Shown piece after piece: positions 10,735-19,825 of a DNA stretch of 35,113 nt. The DNA is from Bigelowiella natans CCMP2755 (taxonomy: Eukaryota; Cercozoa; Chlorarachniophyceae), in NCBI GenBank assembly GCA_000320545.1, contig ADNK01001968.1, forward strand, positions 1-35,113. Reading direction: 5' to 3'. The position numbers and the translations under genes are program-made. The number at the start of each line of letters is the position of its first letter. Position 1 is the stretch's first letter. Under the pieces are notes generated by a model. That model saw only the letters and a program-made list of their open reading frames with translations. It did not search any database and had not been told where the DNA came from.

Positions 10735-10744
10735 CCTCCCCCAA
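10735..10744 (-). other. Polypurine tract of the retrotransposon
   Basis: On the minus strand the bases directly before the 3' LTR read TTGGGGGAGG, the expected plus-strand primer site. It lies about 40 bp after the gag-pol stop (TGA at 10788-10786). Confidence 0.75.
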
Positions 10745-10785
10745 GTCACGTTGCTCCTTCCTTCCTTCCTTATTCCCTTAGACCT

Positions 10786-13700
10786 TCATCGCTTTCGGAA
10801 CTTCACCAACCACCAGGTAATAGATTCCTCTCTAACCTTATCTCCTTTGTCGCTTACCCAGAACTCACCTTCGTCCTTAGGTTCGTGTCCATACCAGCCC
10901 TCTGCATCAAGGTCCCCCAGGACCTTATACCAGTGCTCAAAGGGTAAGTCGGGAACAGCTAGGTAGAGTAGCTGATATTTTCCGTCCTTTATTTTCATAG
11001 CTACCCTCTCCATATTTCGTAATCCAGGGTAGCCTAGATAGACAATCTTCATGCGCCAATCGTCGTTCACCCTGACCTTATTGTTTCCATATTCCACATC
11101 GAACTTAGGTCGGGGTCCTAAACAAGGCATTGCTCGCTCCCACACAGTAGGGTTTACTTTAACATCCTCTAGGAGCTTCTCACCGATATCATAATTCTTT
11201 AGGTGACTGATGTGGCGCAAGGTGACCCTGTTCCCATCATAGATGTAGTACTGCTTCCTCCCCTTCCTCTCGGTAACCTTTGCAACGCCACCCCAGAAGG
11301 GGTCTTGTTTATTTCTCGATCTCAGATTTACCTTGGCCCTAACATACTGTCCTTCCTTTAGAACTCGGCCATCGTACGGGACCTTCTCGTCTTCGCTCTC
11401 GGTATCGTCGTCGTTGTCGTCGCCTTCTTCCCTCTCCTTATCCTTGATACCTCCCCCAGACGTGAAGGTGTCGTTTACTAACCCTTGTATCTTGTCTGGT
11501 GTGGTGCTATTTATCCTGCTTAGGTTGGCCAAGGTGCGGTGGAGTCGCTCTACCTTGGAGTTGGACTGGGCATAGTATACAGGTGAGGCATCAATATTAG
11601 GGTGTGGTAGCTGTAGAAGAGAGGTCTCATTATCCACATGTAACTTCTTTGGTATCTTGTTTATGCTAACTTCATCAGGGATAGCCTGGAGCTCAGACTC
11701 CCAGGTACGGTAGCAGTTAGTAAGCCTCTGCTTATATAAGCCTTTGTTCTTCTTAGCAACGTTGACCTTGATAATCTTTTTAACCCAGCACTTTCCAGTG
11801 GCCACATCAACGAAGGTAAGGTAGTGATAGCCATCGTACTTATAAACATCAATTTGCACGATATCTAAGAAGTTCCTTGCTTTGATTTTCTTAGATGCAC
11901 GGCTCTTGCTGGACTCCTTGGTGGCGACGCCTGCCGCCTTCAAGCTGGAGCACCTGCAGCCACGCAGGTATGTCCTTATCTCTTTTAGCTTGTAGGGCCA
12001 GTAGTAATGGTAGAGTAGAGCAGTGATATGGTTTTCTCCTACGTGTGCAGGTCCATGGGCGGTAAAGAGAAGGGCTCCCCTGGTCCGCCGTGGCACGTAG
12101 GTACGCCTAACATTATTAGTGTATACATATATCCTATCACTAAGTACCTCATGCTTGTGTTTGTATTTATCCAGGTGTTCTTGAAGGTGCTGGAGCTCCT
12201 CTGGCTCAGGCAGGAAGTCGCCGTCCTCGAAGGTAATCGCGTTAACCATAGGGGTGACCTGGGTAGGGACTTTCTTTTCGAACAGCCTGCTGAAATAGTC
12301 AGCAAGCTGCTTGTCTCCTGGTGCGTAGACCACTGTCCTCTTGTCCCTAAACTCTTCCGTGTCCGCCCTCATAGCTGCATACTCATCGTTAGGCGCTTCG
12401 AGCTTGCGGTCGATGCCTAGGAGGGGCTTGTGGTCAGTCATTAAGGTGAAGCTGGGCACCGACAGCAGGTAGTATCTTAGTTTCCTCTGCGCCTCAGTCA
12501 TGGCTTTATACTCTCCTTTTGTAGGGCTGTACTTGGCCTCAGCTGCTGTGCAGGCCCTGCCCCACACCCGTATGATCTGCTGGTCTTGGGTAAGTACAGC
12601 AGCCATACCTAGCTTAGACCAGTCTGTCCATAGGGTAGCTGGTCTAGTAGTGTCTAGCTTAGCATTCAATAGGGTGTTGCTGCATAACTTTATTAGGTTA
12701 TCGAAGTGGGCATCAAGGCCAGCCTTGGCCCACACCTTAGCGAAGCTGAGGCCTACAGAGTTCTCCTTCCGGTAAGCAGTAGTAAAAGCAGCTGCAGTCC
12801 TAGCGTAGGTAGGGGAGAACCTACGTAGTATCCAAGCTGCAGTCTGCAAGAATGACTTTAACTCCTTTGCATTCTTAGGTTTAGGGGCTTGCTGTAGTGC
12901 TGCTACTTTCTCGGGGTTTGGGGTGATGCGGCCTTGCTCCAGGTAATATCCACACCACTTGATTCTTGTAGCTAGGAATGTACACTTCTGCAGTCTAATA
13001 GTAAAACCGAAGTGTGCAAACCTAATAAATATATTTTCCAGGAGGAAGATCTGAGCGACGACTGTGTTGGTACATATTATGTCATCATCCACATACACAA
13101 ACACAAACACCCACAACACAGACGCCATCCCATCATGTGTGTATGCCCTGTAGTTCTGACTACTGAACGCATCCCCTGATATGCTTAGGCCGTAAGGGAA
13201 TACGACGAAGTGCCACTTCCTGTGCCTGCTGGAGAACGCGGTAATGGGGCGGGAGGTTTTGTGGATGGGTGTCTGCATGTATGATTCATTTTTATCTAGG
13301 GAAGAGTAGTATTTGTATCCTATGACGTGTTCAATAACGTCATCTATCCTTGGTGTAGGTGTCTGGATCCTCTTTATTACTCGGTTGTGGCGGATGAAGT
13401 TGTGCGCCAGGCGGAAGAAAGGGTAAGTAGGTTTCTTAGCTAGCACATGTCTCACGTTCCATGGTGAGTTGCTTGGCTCTATCTTCCCTTCCTTTGCCCA
13501 TTCATTGATCTGCCACTCTATCTTTTCCCAGTCCGCTTCCGGTCGCCTATGTTCTGGGTCATTGATGATGCACTCTTCGTATCCCTTCTTTAGCTCGATC
13601 TTTACTGGGGTAAGCTTGCTGGAGGGCTTCGTCGTCGGCTTGGTGATGTCAGAGTACTTCTCGTTTAATATTTTATTAATGTACTTTTTGCCTTTGTCGA

Positions 13701-15759
13701 TATCCCAATCATCAGCTGGGGGGGTCTTGTCCAGTAGCTCCGTTATCTGTCGGATGGTCTTGCCGGGGTTCTTCTTCCGTAGCTCGGTAGGTGTAGGTAG
13801 CTTGTTGTCCGCTAGGTCCATAAACTCTAACGCATTAACGCTTGACTCAGAGGTCCACTCGTCAAGCCGTATCATGTTCTGGCTGATGGTCCTGCCTGAC
13901 TTCTTTGGCAACTTAGCAAAGTATATCTTGTGATTGTAGAATGATATGATCCCCCCTAATTTTTCTAGGGCATCCTGTCCGAGGAGTAGTTCCATGGATA
14001 AAGTCATGGCTACTCGGGTCTTGATTTGGGTCTCCGCGTCGCTGCCAGGTATCTGTAGCTTTAGCATTAGCTCACCGACGGTCTTCATGGAAGAGCTTCC
14101 GTCTGCTTGAGCATATTTACGTTCTTTCTTAGTCACTTGATCCAATAGTCCTAACCTTCTTACTGTGCTTAGGCTTATGAAGGACTTCGGCATGCTGCCA
14201 CTATCCCAAAGGGCAGGTAGTTTCTTGTAGTCTCCGTAGCTGTCTTTAACTTTAACCTTGGTCATAGCAACTTTGATAGTCCTGTTAGCGTCTTCGTCAT
14301 TAATGTTGCATACTCCTAAGTTCTTTATGTCGTCTAGGGTCATGGGCTTGTCTTGGTCCTGCGTTGCTGGTACTGCTGTCTTCGTCGGCGCCTGCTTAAG
14401 GTGATCTAATATTCCGTTTATCTGCTGCTGTATAGCATTGATACTGTTCTGCTTTTTGTTCTTATATTTATTGTTCTTCCCGTTGTTGCTGCCTTGCCAT
14501 TTGCTGTTGTTATATCCTTGTCCTCTGCCTTTCTTTCTCTTTAACTTCTCGTAGTGTTCGTTGAGCTGCCTGATCGTCATCCTGGGTCGTCCTTCTTTCC
14601 TGTCTCTGCAGTCTTTAGCGGTGTGTTTCCCTTTACGTGAGCAGTATCCGCAACGTCGGTTACCTTCCCTGTCCTTGTACCAGTCTCGCTGCGGCTTAAT
14701 AGCGTTAATGTTTCCTATGCCAGGTACCTTAGGGCTGGTAAACTTGCGGTCCTGCTCCTGCTCGCGTAGGGATATAGCCTGCACTGCTGCCTCCATCGTG
14801 GTGTAGCCTTTCTCCGTAACGTAAGTGGATTCCTTTATCTTTAACTTGAACTCTTCAAACCTTGCCTGATCATCACCTGTGTTGTAATTAAAATCATGTA
14901 GTTCGTCGATCATATCCTGGAAGCGCGTGGCAAAGTCTCTAACAGGTTCTCTCTCATGCTGCATCATTGCTCTGTATTTTCTAATAGCCTGGGGTAGGGA
15001 GTTAGCATCCTGTTCATTTACAAAAGCCTTCATTATCGCCTCAACGTCTCGTAGCCCACTAACTGTAGTGTGTATTTTCTCTAGCTGCCTGATCCGGGTC
15101 CTGCCTGTCTCGTAAAGGTCCATGGCTTGCTTTATTATAGCTAGCCATTTGAGCTTGTCGTTTTCGGTGGGGTTAGGGGTAAAGTCGCAGAGTATACTCC
15201 TAGCGTTCTTCCACCACCTCCTTGCCTCACCTCTTTTCCCGTTGTATTTCGTTATCATAACCGGTGCTGTTTTAACAGACATGAACTGGGTGTTCCGCTG
15301 TACCGGCTGCTGCTGCTTGACGGTGCTCTGGGTCGTCCCCCGCGAGGCGCCCAGACCCCCGTCGTTCCTAAACAAAGCTGCCCACTCTGGAGGTAAGTCT
15401 GCTTCGTAATCCATGATGTCCTGCATGATAGCTGCCCAAACATCATGTGTCTGATACTTGTATTCTATCGATACTTTCAGTTTGGCGTAGTTGCTCGCCC
15501 TGGGTCGCAAGGCTCGTAATGCCATTACGACCTTCTTGCTTTCGGCGGCCACGTCCTCGTCGTCCGCCTCGTAGAAGTTCTCCAGTGCCTCTGCTGCTGC
15601 ATCTGCTTTCTTAATCCCGGGTGCTGGTCCCGGCGGTGCCTGTGGAGGTGTTCCTCCTCCTTCCTTAGCGTCCGTATCGCCCTTCCTTTCCTGTTTCTGC
15701 TCGTGCCCTTGCACGGCCTGCGAGCCAAAGTCCTGCTGTTCTTCTAGCTGCTGTGACAT
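10786..15759 (-). CDS. Gag-Pol polyprotein of Ty3/gypsy-type retrotransposon
   Basis: One 1657-residue frame fuses Gag and Pol with no frameshift or internal stop. Visible domains: a Gag-like N-terminal region; a CCHC zinc knuckle at about 370-384 (CGYCSRKGKHTAKDC); an aspartic protease motif WDSG with Asp519; reverse transcriptase with YVDD at 889-892; RNase H with TDWSK (Asp1046) and TDHKPL (Asp1109). The integrase has a His/Cys zinc region from about 1235, then Asp1304, Asp1376 and Glu1404. Oddities: the zinc region ends in CxC instead of CxxC, and the second Asp and the Glu are only 27 residues apart (35 is usual). An acidic linker is followed by a GPY/F-like module, then about 119 further residues with no motif I know. 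The ATG lies only 39 nt inside the 5' LTR. Confidence 0.92.
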   Translation of the reverse strand: MSQQLEEQQDFGSQAVQGHEQKQERKGDTDAKEGGGTPPQAPPGPAPGIKKADAAAEALENFYEADDEDVAAESKKVVMALRALRPRASNYAKLKVSIEYKYQTHDVWAAIMQDIMDYEADLPPEWAALFRNDGGLGASRGTTQSTVKQQQPVQRNTQFMSVKTAPVMITKYNGKRGEARRWWKNARSILCDFTPNPTENDKLKWLAIIKQAMDLYETGRTRIRQLEKIHTTVSGLRDVEAIMKAFVNEQDANSLPQAIRKYRAMMQHEREPVRDFATRFQDMIDELHDFNYNTGDDQARFEEFKLKIKESTYVTEKGYTTMEAAVQAISLREQEQDRKFTSPKVPGIGNINAIKPQRDWYKDREGNRRCGYCSRKGKHTAKDCRDRKEGRPRMTIRQLNEHYEKLKRKKGRGQGYNNSKWQGSNNGKNNKYKNKKQNSINAIQQQINGILDHLKQAPTKTAVPATQDQDKPMTLDDIKNLGVCNINDEDANRTIKVAMTKVKVKDSYGDYKKLPALWDSGSMPKSFISLSTVRRLGLLDQVTKKERKYAQADGSSSMKTVGELMLKLQIPGSDAETQIKTRVAMTLSMELLLGQDALEKLGGIISFYNHKIYFAKLPKKSGRTISQNMIRLDEWTSESSVNALEFMDLADNKLPTPTELRKKNPGKTIRQITELLDKTPPADDWDIDKGKKYINKILNEKYSDITKPTTKPSSKLTPVKIELKKGYEECIINDPEHRRPEADWEKIEWQINEWAKEGKIEPSNSPWNVRHVLAKKPTYPFFRLAHNFIRHNRVIKRIQTPTPRIDDVIEHVIGYKYYSSLDKNESYMQTPIHKTSRPITAFSSRHRKWHFVVFPYGLSISGDAFSSQNYRAYTHDGMASVLWVFVFVYVDDDIICTNTVVAQIFLLENIFIRFAHFGFTIRLQKCTFLATRIKWCGYYLEQGRITPNPEKVAALQQAPKPKNAKELKSFLQTAAWILRRFSPTYARTAAAFTTAYRKENSVGLSFAKVWAKAGLDAHFDNLIKLCSNTLLNAKLDTTRPATLWTDWSKLGMAAVLTQDQQIIRVWGRACTAAEAKYSPTKGEYKAMTEAQRKLRYYLLSVPSFTLMTDHKPLLGIDRKLEAPNDEYAAMRADTEEFRDKRTVVYAPGDKQLADYFSRLFEKKVPTQVTPMVNAITFEDGDFLPEPEELQHLQEHLDKYKHKHEVLSDRIYVYTNNVRRTYVPRRTRGALLFTAHGPAHVGENHITALLYHYYWPYKLKEIRTYLRGCRCSSLKAAGVATKESSKSRASKKIKARNFLDIVQIDVYKYDGYHYLTFVDVATGKCWVKKIIKVNVAKKNKGLYKQRLTNCYRTWESELQAIPDEVSINKIPKKLHVDNETSLLQLPHPNIDASPVYYAQSNSKVERLHRTLANLSRINSTTPDKIQGLVNDTFTSGGGIKDKEREEGDDNDDDTESEDEKVPYDGRVLKEGQYVRAKVNLRSRNKQDPFWGGVAKVTERKGRKQYYIYDGNRVTLRHISHLKNYDIGEKLLEDVKVNPTVWERAMPCLGPRPKFDVEYGNNKVRVNDDWRMKIVYLGYPGLRNMERVAMKIKDGKYQLLYLAVPDLPFEHWYKVLGDLDAEGWYGHEPKDEGEFWVSDKGDKVREESITWWLVKFRKR

Positions 15760-15775
15760 TGTTAGTCAAATCGTT

Positions 15776-15793
15776 TCCCGTGTGTGGAAGCCA
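15776..15793 (-). other. Candidate tRNA primer-binding site
   Basis: On the minus strand, five bases after the 5' LTR, the sequence reads TGGCTTCCACACACGGGA. It begins with TGG, as a complement of a tRNA 3' CCA end would. The tRNA was not identified, so this rests on position and the TGG start only. Confidence 0.35.
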
Positions 15794-15798
15794 AAGGT

Positions 15799-16124
15799 TG
15801 TTGCGCGTAAGGTGTTCACAGGCCGAGGCGCTACGTGCACAAGTAGGCAGGGGGGGGGAAAGGCACGTTTGCTTCCTTTTGAAGAGTTGTGTTTATTTTT
15901 ATTAAAGATTATATTTTTATTAAATCGTGCACTGCGTAATCATTCGCGAAGCTTTCGCGAATGCCGCCGCACGTGGGGCAGCACACTTCCGGTGTGCTGC
16001 CATGAGTCCCGCCGGAACCCACGTGCCTATGCTGTATTAATATCTACGTTATCTATATTCTATATCCGCGACAACCCCTTTGTTGTCGCACGTGACTTGT
16101 GCCCGCGTAGTGGTACGCGCTACA
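15799..16124 (-). repeat. 5' LTR
   Basis: 326 bp, identical by eye to 10409-10734, including the G run, the AATAAA cluster and all three hairpins. It is the promoter end of the element, since gag-pol starts 39 nt downstream on the minus strand. Short frames covering both LTRs give the same peptide because the DNA is duplicated; they are not genes. Confidence 0.92.
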
Positions 16125-16476
16125 TGTTTCCCGCATCGAACATGCATGATGTTGTGAGGACACCGCGTGGATTGCATGATTGCCTGTGCTAGCTTGCAAA
16201 ATGACAATGCACGGATCGCACATGCTCGTCTGCACTCGCTTTGAGTGCTTGTGAAACAAAAACGGTTGTTGCTTCTGCAGCCAGTCGAGCAACAGTCGTC
16301 ACGCAAAAGTGCTAGAGTGCGACGCAATCAGTGATGGGATGTTTGCAAGCAATTGAGCATCACTGCTTTTGTCCATCTCAGATTGGAGATGATGTAGACA
16401 TGTTTAATTGTTTGTTCAACGTGCGCGTGCAATGGAGAAACAGGTGTCTCTGCAAAGGCGTCATGTCACGTCACAG
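16125..16476. other. 3' flank of PDH E1-alpha, including right TSD copy
   Basis: 16125-16128 is the right copy of the target-site duplication (TGTT). The rest, up to the PDH stop codon, holds no gene I can support. Confidence 0.6.
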
Positions 16477-16914
16477 CTAAAGTTGAAGTCCAGCAGCAGC
16501 AGATTTCGTGATGAATTCCGGATTTTCGTAACGGTATTTTCCATTCTCATCGATTCCAAATCCCTGCAAAAAAAAAAGAACAGAGAGAGACGGTTGATTT
16601 CCAACGACACCATTGAAGCACATGACATGTGACCCACCTTTGGATCTGCGAAAACGTTGTTTAACAACTGGCTCTTGTCTGGTTTCGGCGATGAATCTGC
16701 AAACTCAATCGCCTCCTGCACAGAGGCGTCGGCCTGACGGGTAGCAATAATGGGATCGGCCTCAGAATCTATTATAGAAGCAACTACAAACTCCTTAGTG
16801 ATGTTCGACCTTGTTTTCGAGCTCAGTGAGCTGGTCTTCGGTGAGAAGGTTGTTATCTAAGACGTACTGGCGGAATTTCTTGATAGGATCCTGCTTAGCG
16901 AATCTGATGAAAAC

Positions 16915-16950
<36 letters not shown>

Positions 16951-19215
16951 ATAAGTACGCACACCAACGCAACGAGGAAGAAATGAAAGCTTAGCTCAAA
17001 ATAAAAAGAGTTCAACCGCTAGTAGCACCTTTCTTTTTCTTCTGCGGTTCGGAGTACATCGGGATCAGCAAGCGAGTGGCCACGGTAACGATAGGTTTCA
17101 GCCTAATAGATGACGCGCACCGTTGCCATGTAGATCAGGAGACAAAGCTCAATCAACCTCTGCAGATGATGAATTCGGTGCGAATTTCTAACCTCAATGA
17201 GAGTTGGCCCCTCTCCGGCACGGGCGCGTGCCACAGCTTCAGCTACACATATTTACAAACAAACCACAAAAACCAAACATTTTTCAAATTTCGAGACTTC
17301 TCACAAAAAAGAACAAACAGCTGTATGTATGTGCGCAAGTACCAACAGCCTCGTTGACAGCAACAACGTCCATTCCATCCACAACCTTACTTGGCATACC
17401 TACGCATAAACCATTCATTATATGCTGATAATGGTAATCCTGGCTCTCGAACAACATATCAGAGGAAGAGAGTAACTCTTTGTGTCTGCCCGAAATTTGA
17501 GCTGGTCATTAAGTACACGTAGACAAAGAACAGAAAGATGGTTAAGCCATTCCTTATGGTTTCATTTTATTCTGGGTCAAAATCTGGGAAAATTTGGCGC
17601 TTATATGCTTTCTCTTCATACCAAAGGCAGGGCCTTTCTTGTAGATGTGGGGAAGCTGATCTCCTAGAGATGGTGCCGTCGCACGGTAATGATACATTCC
17701 AATCGCCCAGCTGTCACAGAGCAGTTGAGAGTCACGACACGTGTTCAAGAGTGTTCAAGATTATTCAAGAAGGTTCCATTTATTTATTCACTACAGGTTA
17801 TTCTCGACGACGAAGACGATCGGGAGCTTGTAAAGGGAAGCCTGAATAATAATAATGATGATTATGATGACGATGCGCTCGGTCAGTGCAAGCTGAATAA
17901 TAGCGTCGGAAAGAGAAGGAAAGCCACTCTACGCGTATTACCATGTTCAAGCATTCAGCGAACTGTCCCACGTTCGTTGTTCCATCCCCGAAGAAAGCAA
18001 GGGTCACTTGGTCCGCATTTGGGTCTTTCAAGGCGTCCCTTTTGTACCTCGTCTGCAAATCCATTCGTTCCGGTGAAATCAGCAAAAACCACCCCGCACT
18101 ATCTATCTTTTGAGGATATGTTTACCTGGAAGGCAGCCCCGAGAGCGACGGGAATTCCTTCTCCAATGAAAGCAAATCCACCCAGCATATTGTGCTCAGC
18201 ACTGAACATATGCATGGAGCCTCCTTGTCCTGAGATCAGTTTGCAGTAAAGCAGAGAGTTTTCTTAGTGGATGAACGAATAATCTGATTTAAACTATCTA
18301 TCGCCACCGTTGCAAATTCCGGTTTTCTTTGCGAAGAGCTCGGCCATGACTTTTTTCGGGTCGCATCCTTTAGAGAGTGCGTGAATGTGGTCACGATACC
18401 TAATTTCCATTTCAATATTTGCTTAGTTTCACGAATCTCCCCCATCGGTGAGAGGTGGTGGAACTCACGTCGAGCAGATGTAATCATCCTTGCGAAGTTG
18501 CTTGATAGCCCCCGAAGAGATAGCCTGCCAGATATGCCAATGCTTAACTAAAATTCCGCGATGATACCAAAAATCGGGCAATTTGTTACCTCCTGTCCAT
18601 TCGCAAGATGCACGAATCCGAAGACCTTTCCTCGTTGATACCACTTTCATGTTCAATAATCACATAATAATTAGTAAATTGCCAATGAAATTAACACCAG
18701 AATACTAGCTCGCAGATGGTGAGATGAAAGCCGAAGTGAATTCATGACTACCTGTGCTGTAGCATCTTCAAACTTTCGGCCCAGATTCATATCCTGGTAG
18801 AGAGTTGCAGCCTCCTCGGAAGTGATTTGACTATCAAGGATGGGTGGAAAGGGAAGATGCATAGGTTTTCGACGTTATACTTCTTGAATTCTTCACAATG
18901 GGCCAAGCAAGATTCTCTCAAAAATGTCATTTCAAATTGGTGGCTGCGCATGCATATATTCGGGACTTTACATCCCGTGCCTCACCCCGAAGCAACAGTC
19001 TTCTGATCCATTTCAACTTCAACTGCGCGTCGGGAAACAGGTCTTGTACTGGTGATGAAGGAGGTAGGAGAGGGCTTGAACGACATGAGCCTGCTGCTCG
19101 ACCCAGCGCGGATGGTTGCTGCTCTGCCTAACATCCCAGTGGAGGATCCTAAGCAAAATAGTCCAACAACTGCCACAACTCCTGCCATCAGCAATGCCAT
19201 AGATCTCTTGCTCAT
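16477..19215 (-). CDS. pdhA: Pyruvate dehydrogenase E1 component alpha subunit, plastid type
   Basis: With the beta subunit it decarboxylates pyruvate using thiamine diphosphate, feeding acetyl-CoA to plastid fatty-acid synthesis. Fifteen exons keep frame: 19215-18986, 18830-18752, 18643-18590, 18524-18469, 18399-18308, 18229-18126, 18052-17942, 17841-17795, 17710-17622, 17399-17343, 17242-17193, 17102-17029, 16903-16810, 16733-16638, 16563-16477; 439 residues. Landmarks: [54 protein letters not shown]. The thiamine-diphosphate motif runs from [10 protein letters not shown] to [26 protein letters not shown] is of plastid/cyanobacterial type and differs from the mitochondrial phospho-loop. The start at 19215 is followed by a hydrophobic core ([16 protein letters not shown]) and then a Ser/Arg-rich stretch, a two-part leader for a secondary plastid. 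The intron after residue GAG at 16810 uses GTCGAA, an unusual donor. Confidence 0.95.
16915..16948. repeat. (CA)n microsatellite in a PDH intron
   Basis: About 16 CA units within the intron 16904-17028, starting a few bases from its acceptor on the minus strand. It is the only sizeable simple repeat in this gene. Confidence 0.9.
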
Positions 19216-19387
19216 TGTGGTTCTTTGACGGCGAAAAGGTAGAAGGGGGGTGGACAAGGGGGGGGAGGCCTGCATCGACGTGGCAAGCCGCAGAACGCAG
19301 GCGATTTTGTCTAAATTGGACATATCTCAAGGAAAAACGGTCCAAAACTCCTCCTGTCCGAACAGAAGGGGCCACGTGCACACCAAA

Positions 19388-19825
19388 CTACAGCACCGAA
19401 TGCCGGAGTTTAGACATATTGACTACAAATCCGCTGCGTTTTCTATTTGCGTCTTGTTTGTACCGGCCTGTAATTCCAGAACCGCCAGCACAATCACATT
19501 TTTCGTGGTCGAACGAGAAGCTGCCGTTCCCGGGCATTTTTGGATCTGTTCCTGCGACAACGCCTCATTCCTTGTCTCAAGCTGAAAATGACATGCATTG
19601 GTTATCCGCTCGGGTACTTTTTGTGCGGAAATAGGAACGCACAGATCTCGTGCTTTTCCAGTGAGAAAACCTTGTCACGAGCACATGCCGGATATGTGCA
19701 GATAGAGCAACGATGATACCAGCCAGCCAATAACGGACTTTCTCCATCTTGCTTCGCTGCCCGTCCTCGCTCGTTTTGACCTGGGGCTTTACCGATGGGG
19801 GTGAGACACTCCAGTGCCCCGACAA
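19388..19825 (-). CDS. Small Cys-containing protein of unknown function
   Basis: Not recognised. Two exons, 19825-19720 and 19551-19388, join with matching phase (G|GTATCA donor, TCGCAG acceptor) into 89 residues. If the inner ATG at 19747 is used the product is 63 residues and the gene no longer overlaps the divergent J-domain gene. The second exon reads like real protein in one frame only: a GSFSFDHEKCDCAGGSG segment with a CxC, then GRYKQDANRKRSGFVVNMSK. No signal or membrane segment survives splicing. It lies about 170 bp upstream of PDH E1-alpha on the same strand. A long hydrophobic frame crossing the intron is a splicing artefact. Confidence 0.4.

Larger units (their letters stand above)
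10409..16124 (-). mobile_element. Complete Ty3/gypsy-type LTR retrotransposon
   Basis: A 5716-bp element with two direct 326-bp LTRs, TG...CA ends, a 4-bp target duplication and one open gag-pol frame. The domain order is Gag zinc knuckle, protease, reverse transcriptase, RNase H, integrase, which is the Ty3/gypsy order; in Ty1/copia the integrase precedes the reverse transcriptase. The LTRs look identical over their whole length and the 4974-bp frame has no stop, so insertion was recent and the element may be active (inference). It transcribes on the minus strand. It lies between two genes that point towards each other. Without it their stops would be only about 440 bp apart. Confidence 0.93.

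Noticed and set aside
10323-10781. 152-codon plus-strand frame
   Set aside because: It runs through the 3' LTR. The same peptide appears at 15782-16192 because the LTRs are identical, so it is a duplicate-DNA artefact.
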